NCBI RefSeq assembly: GCF_000621625.1
Contig: NZ_JHXV01000011.1
Span: 82,733-146,732 of the forward strand
Length of the DNA stretch: 64,000 nucleotides
Reading direction: 5' to 3'
From: Crocinitomix catalasitica ATCC 23190
GTDB taxonomy: Bacteria > Bacteroidota > Bacteroidia > Flavobacteriales_D > Crocinitomicaceae
The notes under the pieces were generated by a model. The model was not told the DNA's origin and did not search any database. It worked only from the letters and a program-made list of their open reading frames with translations. Position numbers and translations under genes: made by a program. Below, piece by piece: positions 26,551 through 33,751 of the stretch. Each line of letters opens with the position of its first letter. The stretch's first letter is position 1.

Positions 26551-27183
26551 TCAAGCCAAATTTAGATTGTCTAATTCAATACAGTGATTGATTTCATTTT
26601 TCACACGCGCATCATGCGAGACCACGATTAATGCTGCATTATTGTTAATGGCCTCCTGATGCAAGAGTTGAATAACTTTTGAGCAGTTTTTATTGTCTAA
26701 CGCACTGGTGGGTTCATCTGCCAATATAAGTTTAGGTTGATTCATCAGCGCTCTTGCAATGGTAACCCTTTGTTTTTGCCCTACACTAAGCTGTTTAGGG
26801 AATCGATTTAAAAGGTTGTTTATTTGTAATCGTTCTGCAATTGACTTTGCTTTTTCTCGGTTTACAGCGTAAGGAGAAAGAAGTAAATTTTCTATGACAG
26901 TCAAGGATTCAATGAAATAGGATTGTTGAAAGACAAGACCGATTTCGCTCCCTCTAAATTGATCCATTTTTTTGGATGTAAAACTATTTATTTCTTCATT
27001 ATTCATGCGTATTGTTCCGCTGGTGGGACGCATTAAACCAGCTAATAAATGTAATAATGTGGTTTTACCGCTACCAGATTCGCCAGATATAACTATAGAT
27101 TCACCACTTTCAATAGCAATATTGGGGAAAGAAAGCTGCGTCGTTTTAGAGTAATTATAGGTGACATTGGTAGTCTTAATCAT
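26551..27183 (-). CDS. ABC transporter ATP-binding protein (LolD/MacB-like)
   Basis: The 210-residue ATPase has all motifs: Walker A GESGSGKTT, Q-loop LVFQQSYF, signature LSVGQKQR, Walker B LILADEPTSALD and the H-loop in VVSHD. The signature's second half is GQKQR rather than the usual GGQQQR, a small variation also seen in active members. It couples to the permease encoded immediately after it. Confidence 0.93.
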   Translation of the reverse strand: MIKTTNVTYNYSKTTQLSFPNIAIESGESIVISGESGSGKTTLLHLLAGLMRPTSGTIRMNNEEINSFTSKKMDQFRGSEIGLVFQQSYFIESLTVIENLLLSPYAVNREKAKSIAERLQINNLLNRFPKQLSVGQKQRVTIARALMNQPKLILADEPTSALDNKNCSKVIQLLHQEAINNNAALIVVSHDARVKNEINHCIELDNLNLA

Positions 27184-27195
27184 TGAAGATTGTTT

Positions 27196-27606
27196 TTATG
27201 CTGAGCAACATTTATCTTTTGTACAATGGCAATATTTTCGATTATAAAAGTGTAAAAATACAATACTTAATGAAGGGATGTAAATAAACCAATGTGGTAT
27301 AGGAATTAGGTGTAGGGATTCGTTTAAAATAATGGCAGCTAAAAGAGTCCATGACAACCAAAGAGTGATGCGGACCCACTTTTTTATGGAATGTTTGGTA
27401 GCAAAATAGATGGCAATTAAAGCGACGATTAAGAAAGTATAATCAATTAATTTCCACCAAGCAGGAGTTGCTGAACAAGTCGTTGCAACACAGGCATGCG
27501 TGATAAAAACAAAGGGAGTGGCGATGCAATGGATAAGGCAAAGACTACTGGCCATTATTCCGATCGCATCGGCTTTAGAGTTTTGTATTTTTAAAATATT
27601 TGACAT
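27196..27606 (-). CDS. MerC-domain membrane protein
   Basis: The ATG at 27606 is preferred: the longer frame to 27648 would start at a TTG inside the operator. The 136-residue product has four hydrophobic segments and MerC-like features. The first segment has LCLIHCIATPF (Cys and His near its end), followed by a short Cys pair (ACVATTC), and the C-terminus is Cys-rich (YCHCTKDKCC). MerC proteins move or bind mercuric ion in mer operons, but chromosomal Bacteroidota copies commonly belong to zinc or other metal homeostasis. It is the first gene of an operon with the ABC transporter, 12 bases before the ATPase. Confidence 0.82.
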   Translation of the reverse strand: MSNILKIQNSKADAIGIMASSLCLIHCIATPFVFITHACVATTCSATPAWWKLIDYTFLIVALIAIYFATKHSIKKWVRITLWLSWTLLAAIILNESLHLIPIPHWFIYIPSLSIVFLHFYNRKYCHCTKDKCCSA

Positions 27607-27631
27607 GACAATGTGTTTTCCTGTTTGATAA

Positions 27632-27648
27632 ATGCAACAATGATGCAA
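27632..27648. promoter_or_regulatory. Operator-like palindrome 1 of the MerC/ABC operon
   Basis: This 17-base site is an imperfect copy of the perfect palindrome at 27669-27685 (it starts ATGCAACA and differs at three positions). It overlaps the downstream end of the -7 element, 26 bases before the MerC ATG. Fur-family repressors bind sites of this size and symmetry. Confidence 0.55.
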
Positions 27649-27674
27649 ATGTAATACTTTTCTTTATTATGCAA
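27646..27674 (-). promoter_or_regulatory. Promoter of the MerC/ABC operon
   Basis: The minus strand gives -33 TTG at 27672-27674 and -7 TACATTTG at 27646-27653, separated by 18 bases, which fits the Bacteroidota consensus. Each element is overlapped by one of the two palindromes, the expected geometry for repression. Confidence 0.6.
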
Positions 27675-27685
27675 CATTGTTGCAT
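27669..27685. promoter_or_regulatory. Operator-like palindrome 2 of the MerC/ABC operon (perfect)
   Basis: ATGCAACATTGTTGCAT is a perfect 17-base palindrome around a central T. It covers the -33 TTG of the MerC promoter. Together with palindrome 1, 37 bases away, it suggests cooperative binding of a Fur-family protein, most likely Zur given the His-rich permease and MerC protein. The regulator gene is not in this window. Confidence 0.65.
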
Positions 27686-27783
27686 GTAAAAAAAATAGGC
27701 AAATTCATTACTTTATTAATATAACAGTATGAAATTCAGAACATCTTTATGAAAATACGAACGAAAAAATATTGATAATGCTT

Positions 27784-27791
27784 TACTTTTG
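27784..27791 (+). promoter_or_regulatory. -7 promoter element for the serine hydrolase gene
   Basis: TACTTTTG matches TAnnTTTG, 30 bases before the ATG at 27822. It overlaps the alternative TTG start at 27789, which argues against that start. Confidence 0.45.
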
Positions 27792-27821
27792 TCGAATAAA
27801 GAATTAAAAATCAGATATAAG

Positions 27822-28841
27822 ATGAAACGAATAACGAATGTGTCACTATTATTTGGATTAGCTTCATTAATGCTGTTTAGCGCTTGCCAAAAGGATCTTT
27901 TACTTCTCGAAAAATCTATTGAAAAGGAGTTAGAAAGAGGCATTGAATCAGGATTCGACGGCATTATTATTTATGTCAATCAAGCTGGCAAGTCCTCATT
28001 ATACAGTGCTGGTTGGAAAAACAGAGCACAACAAATACCAGCAGATCCTCATGCCTTATTTAAAATTGCAAGCATTAGTAAACTTTACGAAGCGGCGGCG
28101 GTTTCAAAATTAGTGGCATCAGGACAATTATCACTAGAAAGTACGCTGTCAGAACTTATTCCAGAAGTTGATGGTAAAATAGAAAACGCAGATAAAATAA
28201 CACTAAAGATGATGTTAGGGCATCGGAGCGGTATTCCTGACTTTATTTACCAACCTGATTTTGAAAATAGTGATCCCAACGAATCGTATTTAACCACCGC
28301 AGCACTTATATTTAATCAATCAGCTGATTTTAAACCCGATAAAAAATACGGTTATTCAAATACCAACTATCTTTTAATAGGGGAGATTATGGATAGAACT
28401 TTAGACTATCCTCATCATGATTATATTAAAAACGAATTGCTTATTCCGAACGGATTAACCAATACATACAGTCTTTATTCTGAGGTTGATTCGAATGAAG
28501 TGATGAGTGGTTATTACAAGGGATATGATCCCGATTTGAAATCTGATTTATATACCCGTCCAGGAGGTTCTATGGTGGCAACAGCTGAAGATGTTGGGCA
28601 ATTTTTGCGTTATTTAATTGATGGTACTTTGTTCAATGAAAATGAGCAAAAAATTTATTCTTCCATTTACGAATACGAACATACAGGATGGTCACCAGGC
28701 TATACCAGTATAGCTCGATATAATAGTGATGTAGACGCTATTGTAATTCAGTTTGTAAGTACTGGTCATAATAGTTTATTTTGGTCCGAATTAGAAGGCA
28801 TGTATGGAAGAATAAATAAAATTATAGAGAAAGAAAACTAA
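27822..28841 (+). CDS. Beta-lactamase-fold serine hydrolase lipoprotein
   Basis: The ATG at 27822 is chosen because a lipoprotein signal follows (LMLFSAC, Cys near residue 22). The 339-residue protein has the SxxK nucleophile motif SISK (in IASISKLYEA), the YxN motif in KYGYSNTNYLL and a C-terminal HTGWSPGY resembling the third (H/K)xG box. This is the class C beta-lactamase/DD-peptidase fold (PF00144-like), which includes esterases and peptidases as well as beta-lactamases. It is anchored in the periplasm or outer surface; the substrate is unknown. A small exported protein gene follows after 4 bases. Confidence 0.88.
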   Translation: MKRITNVSLLFGLASLMLFSACQKDLLLLEKSIEKELERGIESGFDGIIIYVNQAGKSSLYSAGWKNRAQQIPADPHALFKIASISKLYEAAAVSKLVASGQLSLESTLSELIPEVDGKIENADKITLKMMLGHRSGIPDFIYQPDFENSDPNESYLTTAALIFNQSADFKPDKKYGYSNTNYLLIGEIMDRTLDYPHHDYIKNELLIPNGLTNTYSLYSEVDSNEVMSGYYKGYDPDLKSDLYTRPGGSMVATAEDVGQFLRYLIDGTLFNENEQKIYSSIYEYEHTGWSPGYTSIARYNSDVDAIVIQFVSTGHNSLFWSELEGMYGRINKIIEKEN

Positions 28842-28845
28842 AGAC

Positions 28846-29391
28846 ATGAAGCATTTATTAATTACGATCCTTATTGGGTTAATGGCATTAGCTGGTAAAG
28901 CACAAAACGAAACCACAGCAAGTAAGTTTGGCTTTGCAATAAATTCGAGTATTAGTGGTGAAATTTATCCTATTCGATTGGTTCCAAGTATAACTTACTT
29001 GAAGAATAAAAGTCAAATAGAGCTAGGTTTTGGTATACACCCTTTCATCAGAAAAGACCAGCATATTTTCAGTGGAGAATTCAATTATAAATATTTCCCG
29101 AATGGAACCGAGAAGAAATTCAATCTATACCTCATTGCCAACTTTTCCTATATCCATAATCCACGCAAAACTTTTTATCCTTCAACCTACAACTACTTTT
29201 TCTTGAATGGAGGTTATGGATTTCAATTAAGTCCTTTCAAAAACGCCTATATGGGAACCAATATGACTGTTGGAACATTCACCTATAGTAAGCAGTCTGA
29301 GATTCCTTATAAAAGTTTTATTAAGAAGGATTTCTTTGATGAATTCGGTTTTAATCTGGCTTTTCAGTTTAATATTGGGTACCGATTTTAA
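28846..29391 (+). CDS. Small exported beta-barrel-like protein
   Basis: The 181-residue product has a signal peptide (LITILIGLMALAGKAQ) and amphipathic strands rich in Tyr and Phe that end in an aromatic residue (FGFNLAFQFNIGYRF), typical of outer-membrane barrels. It is read with the serine hydrolase upstream. No family is recognised. Confidence 0.65.
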   Translation: MKHLLITILIGLMALAGKAQNETTASKFGFAINSSISGEIYPIRLVPSITYLKNKSQIELGFGIHPFIRKDQHIFSGEFNYKYFPNGTEKKFNLYLIANFSYIHNPRKTFYPSTYNYFFLNGGYGFQLSPFKNAYMGTNMTVGTFTYSKQSEIPYKSFIKKDFFDEFGFNLAFQFNIGYRF

Positions 29392-29419
29392 ATCATTAGC
29401 TTTTGCTTGAAGTACCAAA

Positions 29420-30286
29420 TTAATCAATAATACTATTCAAAATAAATGCTTCAATTTTTAAATTCTGTTCAGGATTTTGCACGTGTTTAGCATCTTGAAG
29501 GAGTTCCGTATGGTTTAATGATGGGAATATTTTTTTTACTCGTTTAAGCATTTTCTTACCGGGGAAAAGGATATCATTTGAAGCCGCAAAGATGTTTATT
29601 GACGTCTTTATTCGTTTAGCATGTTTAGTTTTAATGGTAGGAACTGGTGTGAAGTCCATTTTAAAATGGAGAAAGACTTTTGATAAATAATCAATTGCGA
29701 ACTGATCTCTTTCAGTAAATACTTCAGCTAAAAATTGCTCCACATATTTCGTTTTTTGCGTACGCATGTATCGTTTCATAGGAATAAAAACCTTGAATAA
29801 GGCACGCAAGGGATTCCCATTTACTATATATGCCGGAGCAGATAAAAACACTTCTTTTATTTTACTTTCATCATATTCGAGTGTTTTAAGAATGATGAGA
29901 CCCCCAAATGAAAAGCCGGCCATTGTGACGTTTTCCAATTTAAAATGAGCAATGATTTCGTTGATCCATCGTCCATAAGAGTTATCTTTCATACTCAATA
30001 TTTTACCTTCACTTTTGTTCGGCTGCGCTAAAACATCAACAGCGTAAACGTGGAATGATTGATTCAAGTTAGGATAAGTTTCAAAGGAAAGCGGTGCACA
30101 TCCATTTGATCCATGAATTAACAAAATAGGTGGTTTATTTTCATCCCCACTAATAAGGATGTTTGTTTCTCCGAAAGTGGTGGTAATAGATGTAGATTCA
30201 ACATCGATCTTCAAATCAGATAATTTCTGCTCATATAGAGCTAGTATTTTGTCTCTGCCGTTTTCAGTTTTAAAAAGTGACTTCAT
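29420..30286 (-). CDS. Alpha/beta hydrolase
   Basis: The 288-residue cytoplasmic protein has the oxyanion-hole strand ILLIHGSNG and the nucleophile elbow GFSFGG (Ser near residue 122). An acidic residue candidate lies in ASNDILFPG and the catalytic His in DAKHVQNPEQ. The substrate is not predictable. It is the last gene of the six-gene operon that begins at 33549. Confidence 0.87.
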   Translation of the reverse strand: MKSLFKTENGRDKILALYEQKLSDLKIDVESTSITTTFGETNILISGDENKPPILLIHGSNGCAPLSFETYPNLNQSFHVYAVDVLAQPNKSEGKILSMKDNSYGRWINEIIAHFKLENVTMAGFSFGGLIILKTLEYDESKIKEVFLSAPAYIVNGNPLRALFKVFIPMKRYMRTQKTKYVEQFLAEVFTERDQFAIDYLSKVFLHFKMDFTPVPTIKTKHAKRIKTSINIFAASNDILFPGKKMLKRVKKIFPSLNHTELLQDAKHVQNPEQNLKIEAFILNSIID

Positions 30287-30317
30287 TCTATTTTCAATTA
30301 ATTTATTTTTCTTTTAT

Positions 30318-30560
30318 TCACCAAGTCATAACTTTACAGTTAATCCCTATTTGAGACATTAGTTTGATAATTTTTTTTTCACTAATAGATGCTTTCGTTT
30401 CTAATCGCAATACCTTATCTACATCCTCTATATCCACCGTCCATTGTAAGATCGATTGCTGATTGTCAAATATCGGTTTTAATTGGTTCAACTTTTCGTC
30501 ATTCTCAATATTTGTTTTAAAAACTAAGACGTTACTTTCTTTTAAAAATCTAAATCTCAT
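30318..30560 (-). CDS. Small HMA-like ferredoxin-fold protein without CxxC
   Basis: The 80-residue product shows a beta-alpha-beta-beta-alpha-beta pattern (FLKESNVLVFKTNI, EKLNQLKPIFDN, ILQWTVDIED, VLRLETKA, ISEKKIIKLMSQIG, INCKVM). This is like heavy-metal-associated chaperone domains, but the CxxC metal site is absent. It starts one base after the DUF4386 gene ends. It may bind something other than metal. Confidence 0.65.
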   Translation of the reverse strand: MRFRFLKESNVLVFKTNIENDEKLNQLKPIFDNQQSILQWTVDIEDVDKVLRLETKASISEKKIIKLMSQIGINCKVMTW

Positions 30561-30561
30561 A

Positions 30562-31194
30562 TTACGTAGTTTTTATGCCCTTAATCAATAACCAAAGTAC
30601 AATGGCAATCTCCCCGAAAAAAGTAAATTCGCTGAAAGCAAATCCTAAGTTTATATCTAAAAAGTAGATAAAACTATCTGCTAAATATCCAAAGCATGCG
30701 ATATATAATAACACGCCTATCATCTTAGGTATAAATCCAGATTTATAGACCAAATATCCCATTGGAAATAACCATATTCCCCAGAAAATCTGAGCTATAT
30801 TCACCCCATATTTATGAAGATTTAGGAAAAGAGAAACTTGTTTTGCATCACCTAAAGATTCCAATACAGCTAAGTGATTCACTTCATTCAACATAGCGAT
30901 AGGTACCGCTACTAAAATTGAGATTACCATAAATTGTGCAGCTTGTTTATGTACCGAGTTTAGTAATTGATATAATGCCAAAACTGTAAAAATTTGGATA
31001 ATCTGGGTGACTAAGGCGCAAACTATACTTAATCTGAAGGTAAAAATGTCATCAGTAATATTTCGGATGGTTGCAGCCATATCTCCAGGCGCTACGAATT
31101 GCATGGGTATATATAAGATTCCAAATACCCCAAAAGGAATTAATAAAAAGTAAAAGAATCCTGCAAGTCTTGCTATTTTTTTTGTTGGTCTCAT
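30562..31194 (-). CDS. DUF4386-family membrane protein
   Basis: The 210-residue protein has six hydrophobic segments with the DUF4386 pattern ARLAGFFYFLLIPFGVFG at the start and IAQIFWGIWLFPMGYLVYKSGFIPK in the C-terminal half. The function of the family is unknown. Its ATG overlaps the stop of the preceding 49-codon gene (ATGA), so translation is coupled. Confidence 0.88.
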   Translation of the reverse strand: MRPTKKIARLAGFFYFLLIPFGVFGILYIPMQFVAPGDMAATIRNITDDIFTFRLSIVCALVTQIIQIFTVLALYQLLNSVHKQAAQFMVISILVAVPIAMLNEVNHLAVLESLGDAKQVSLFLNLHKYGVNIAQIFWGIWLFPMGYLVYKSGFIPKMIGVLLYIACFGYLADSFIYFLDINLGFAFSEFTFFGEIAIVLWLLIKGIKTT

Positions 31195-31340
31195 TTAGTG
31201 GAGTTTTTAAAATTATATTTGTAAGCGGCTCCTAATAAAATCCCTATAGACATATAAAGAGCTAGATTATCAGTAAATACTCCTATAACTACGCCAATAA
31301 GTAAGCCGATTGATAAAGAACGAGAAGTTGGGTTTTTCAT
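31191..31340 (-). CDS. 49-residue membrane peptide, coupled to the DUF4386 gene
   Basis: ATG at 31340 and TGA at 31191-31193 enclose 49 codons. The product has a basic start (MKNPTSRS) and a Gly-rich hydrophobic stretch with small-residue spacing (IGLLIGVVIGVF ... MSIGILLGAAY), then a basic tail (KYNFKNSTK). It looks like one or two tightly packed membrane helices. The 14-base gap to the oxidoreductase gene and the ATGA overlap with the DUF4386 gene make it a real operon member rather than a chance ORF. Confidence 0.75.
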   Translation of the reverse strand: MKNPTSRSLSIGLLIGVVIGVFTDNLALYMSIGILLGAAYKYNFKNSTK

Positions 31341-31354
31341 ATTTTTATAATTGA

Positions 31355-32341
31355 TTATGACTTAGTTTGCTGCATACGAATCACTACATTACCTCTTTTT
31401 CGACCAGTATCTACATATCGATGCGCTTCTTGTATTTGGTTAAATGAATACATTTTATCAATTACGGGACGTAACTTATTTTCAGACAACATTTCTTTAA
31501 CCTTTTTTAAATCACGTATTTGAATATCCTTTTTACGCAACCCTGTCGCAGCAAATTTTAATTTCTTGTGACTAAATGGAGAGACAAAAAGCATGGTTAG
31601 TAAAGTTTTCATAGTCAATACTGGGGTAAGAAAAACACCCTTTACTTGCATGTGTTTTTTTGTTTTAGCATAGGAAAATTTACCTACGGTGTCGAATACC
31701 ACATCAAATGTCACCGTACTTTTATCCAGTTCGTTTTTAGTATAATCGTAAACATTGTCAGCGCCAAGCTCTAGAACTAGCGACCTGTTTTTTCCGCTAC
31801 ATACTGCAGTTACTTCTGCTCCAAACTCTTTTGCCAATTGAATTGCCGCTGTTCCGATACTACCAGAAGCTCCATTAATCAATACTTTTTGTCCTTTTTT
31901 TATTTGTACTTGATCTGTAAAAAAAGCCAAAGCCGTACATGCTCCATCTACAATACCTGTAGCTTCTACAGCACTTACATTATTGGGTTGATGTACTATT
32001 ATTGCGTCATCGGGTAAACAAATATATTCTGCATAAGCTCCGCAATTCAAACCCGTTTCGGCAATTACTTTATCCCCTTTTTTAAATCTTGTAACATCTT
32101 TACCAACTGCTTCAATAATGCCAGCGAGATCTGTTCCTGGAGTTTTGACTTTTGGTTTTGTTATTCCTGTAAACAAACGACCAAAATAAGGAGTGCCTTC
32201 ACGCATCATACCACTTGCCCTTGTTATGGAAGTAGCTTCTATTTTAATTAATATTTCATTTAATTTTGGACTAGGCTTTTCTATATTTCTAATTTCTAAG
32301 ACCTCCGGTCCACCATAAGCATTTACTACAACTGATTTCAT
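31355..32341 (-). CDS. Medium-chain dehydrogenase/reductase (quinone oxidoreductase-like)
   Basis: The start at 32341 is preferred (MKSVVVNAYGGPEVL, the usual MDR beginning); the frame extends 8 codons upstream. The 328-residue protein has the GroES-like N-terminal fold (PGTDLAGIIEAVGKDVTRFKKGDKV) and an NAD(P)-binding Rossmann domain (INGASGSIGTAAIQLAKEFG). No structural zinc Cys cluster is visible, which fits the quinone oxidoreductase/enoyl reductase branch. It would reduce quinones or electrophilic carbonyls with NADPH. It is the second gene of the six-gene operon. Confidence 0.9.
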   Translation of the reverse strand: MKSVVVNAYGGPEVLEIRNIEKPSPKLNEILIKIEATSITRASGMMREGTPYFGRLFTGITKPKVKTPGTDLAGIIEAVGKDVTRFKKGDKVIAETGLNCGAYAEYICLPDDAIIVHQPNNVSAVEATGIVDGACTALAFFTDQVQIKKGQKVLINGASGSIGTAAIQLAKEFGAEVTAVCSGKNRSLVLELGADNVYDYTKNELDKSTVTFDVVFDTVGKFSYAKTKKHMQVKGVFLTPVLTMKTLLTMLFVSPFSHKKLKFAATGLRKKDIQIRDLKKVKEMLSENKLRPVIDKMYSFNQIQEAHRYVDTGRKRGNVVIRMQQTKS

Positions 32342-32388
32342 AAGATTTAATTTAGATTTAGTCATTTATTTCGATAAGGATTTAAGTA

Positions 32389-33549
32389 TTATTTATTCAC
32401 CGTAGATTTGCCGCCTTTTAACAGCATCCACAAGGCAAAACCAATTTCACCAACAATCATAAAAATCATAAAAATTGATTCGATAGTAGCTACAAAAGCA
32501 ACAGGATTAGGGACTAATAGTATGCCAATATATTGGACCATATAACCAATCCCCGCTAAAATTAATAGCGTCTTGATAAGGATGATTAACCATTTTCGGC
32601 CGCCTTCATTCTTATATGTTAATCCGAGAACGATAAGATGCAATCCAAATACGATCAATCCCCAACCCCAAATACTATTAAAGGCATTCAAAAAATTATA
32701 ACTCTGAATAACTGACCCTGTTGTTTGAGCCAAGACTAAAGCTGATGTTGCTGCTATTAAAAAGAGGGTATAAACTAGACGTAATATGCCACTTAATCCT
32801 GCAAGCTTCGATTGATCAAATTTTCTATCTTCCTTATCTTTTTTTGCTGTTTCAGGTGCGTCATTTCTATAATATTTATACACACCTAGCGATACAAGTA
32901 AATCAAGTATGATAATACCTAACCAACCAAATAAAGAGCCTATAAATTTACCTGAATTTGCAGCTAAATTTGCGCCGGTACTAACAGGATTACCGAGTAC
33001 GAATATGCTAGTGAATGTAGGAAAAGAAAAGGCTGCAATAATTGCCATGAGGAGTAGAGACGCTCCAATAATCATCGCAAGTTGACGCTTTGTAAATTTA
33101 TTCGCTTTTTTTCTTTGCGCATTTTTGGTCACTTTAGCCTCCTTATTTTTGTGAACCTTAGGAGCAATTTTAATTTTTCTTAAAATTTGTTCATCTTTCA
33201 GATCAGAACTGACATTTACTTGAATAGATTTATCTTTTAATTTCTGAGTTTCTACTCCGTCCTTATGACCTTCAATAATCTTGTTTTCAGTATTTATTTC
33301 AATTGGACTATTCTCTATCGGTTTATACTCTTTTAAAGTATCGCTATGAATTTCTTCTTTTAATTCCTCTACAAATCGAGTCTTTTTTAAGGGGGTATTC
33401 TCCCGCTTAGTTTTGCCCATTTTAAAATTAGTAGAAACATGAAAACCTGGTCTGTATCGCCTTTTTTGGAAAGAAATTGAACAGGACGTAAAAATCATTG
33501 TTAGCATCAGTACCAGTAAAAGAAACTTTGTGTGAATGAACTTTTTCAT
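32389..33549 (-). CDS. Lipoprotein-type leader fused to DUF4386-like membrane region
   Basis: The 386-residue product starts with a lipoprotein-like signal (LMLTMIFTSC) followed by the short basic motif RRYRPGFHV, common at the N-terminus of small Bacteroidota exported proteins. A charged, Lys-rich linker spans about residues 35-155. Six hydrophobic segments then follow; the last four (ILRLVYTLFLIAATSAL, NSIWGWGLIVFGLHLIVLGL, TLLILAGIGYMVQYIGI, MIFMIVGEIGFALWML) match the DUF4386 pattern. It is therefore a distant relative of the protein encoded at 30562 in the same operon. Its topology, with a putative lipid anchor before membrane helices, is unusual. Confidence 0.75.
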   Translation of the reverse strand: MKKFIHTKFLLLVLMLTMIFTSCSISFQKRRYRPGFHVSTNFKMGKTKRENTPLKKTRFVEELKEEIHSDTLKEYKPIENSPIEINTENKIIEGHKDGVETQKLKDKSIQVNVSSDLKDEQILRKIKIAPKVHKNKEAKVTKNAQRKKANKFTKRQLAMIIGASLLLMAIIAAFSFPTFTSIFVLGNPVSTGANLAANSGKFIGSLFGWLGIIILDLLVSLGVYKYYRNDAPETAKKDKEDRKFDQSKLAGLSGILRLVYTLFLIAATSALVLAQTTGSVIQSYNFLNAFNSIWGWGLIVFGLHLIVLGLTYKNEGGRKWLIILIKTLLILAGIGYMVQYIGILLVPNPVAFVATIESIFMIFMIVGEIGFALWMLLKGGKSTVNK

Positions 33550-33630
33550 TTTATTTTTTTATTAAATGAGTTGTTTCTATTTAGCATCAATTATTTTTTA
33601 ATTGATGTATAAACCAACTCGATTACGGCA

Positions 33631-33638
33631 CAAAGATA
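33631..33638 (-). promoter_or_regulatory. -7 promoter element of the six-gene operon
   Basis: TATCTTTG on the minus strand matches TAnnTTTG, about 80 bases before the ATG at 33549. No -33 TTG lies at normal distance; the repeats at 33660-33701 occupy the upstream region instead. Confidence 0.5.
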
Positions 33639-33659
33639 TGGGCATGATATGGCCTAGAA

Positions 33660-33701
33660 GTTCGGGTTTACAAACAGCTGTTCGGTTTTATAAATCCGAA
33701 C
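33660..33701 (-). promoter_or_regulatory. Triple 11-bp repeat, probable AraC-type operator
   Basis: GTTCGGnTTTA occurs at 33660-33670 and 33680-33690 as direct repeats exactly 20 bases apart, and inverted at 33691-33701. All three differ only at the seventh base. The array begins 22 bases upstream of the -7 element. Two-turn spacing of direct repeats is typical for AraC-family sites, and the regulator encoded next door (33752-35527) ends in an AraC domain. Its function is inferred. Confidence 0.6.
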
Positions 33702-33751
33702 TTAATTCGTATGATATAATGGATAAAGGGGGAGTGGGGTATTGGTTTGAA

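Noticed and set aside
27607..27648. Extended N-terminus of the MerC-like protein
   Set aside because: It would start at a TTG within the operator and the -7 box; the extra residues are the translation of the palindrome.
33660..33701. CRISPR-like interpretation of the GTTCGGnTTTA repeats
   Set aside because: Repeats are 11 bases, only three copies, one inverted, and no spacer-repeat order or cas gene is present.
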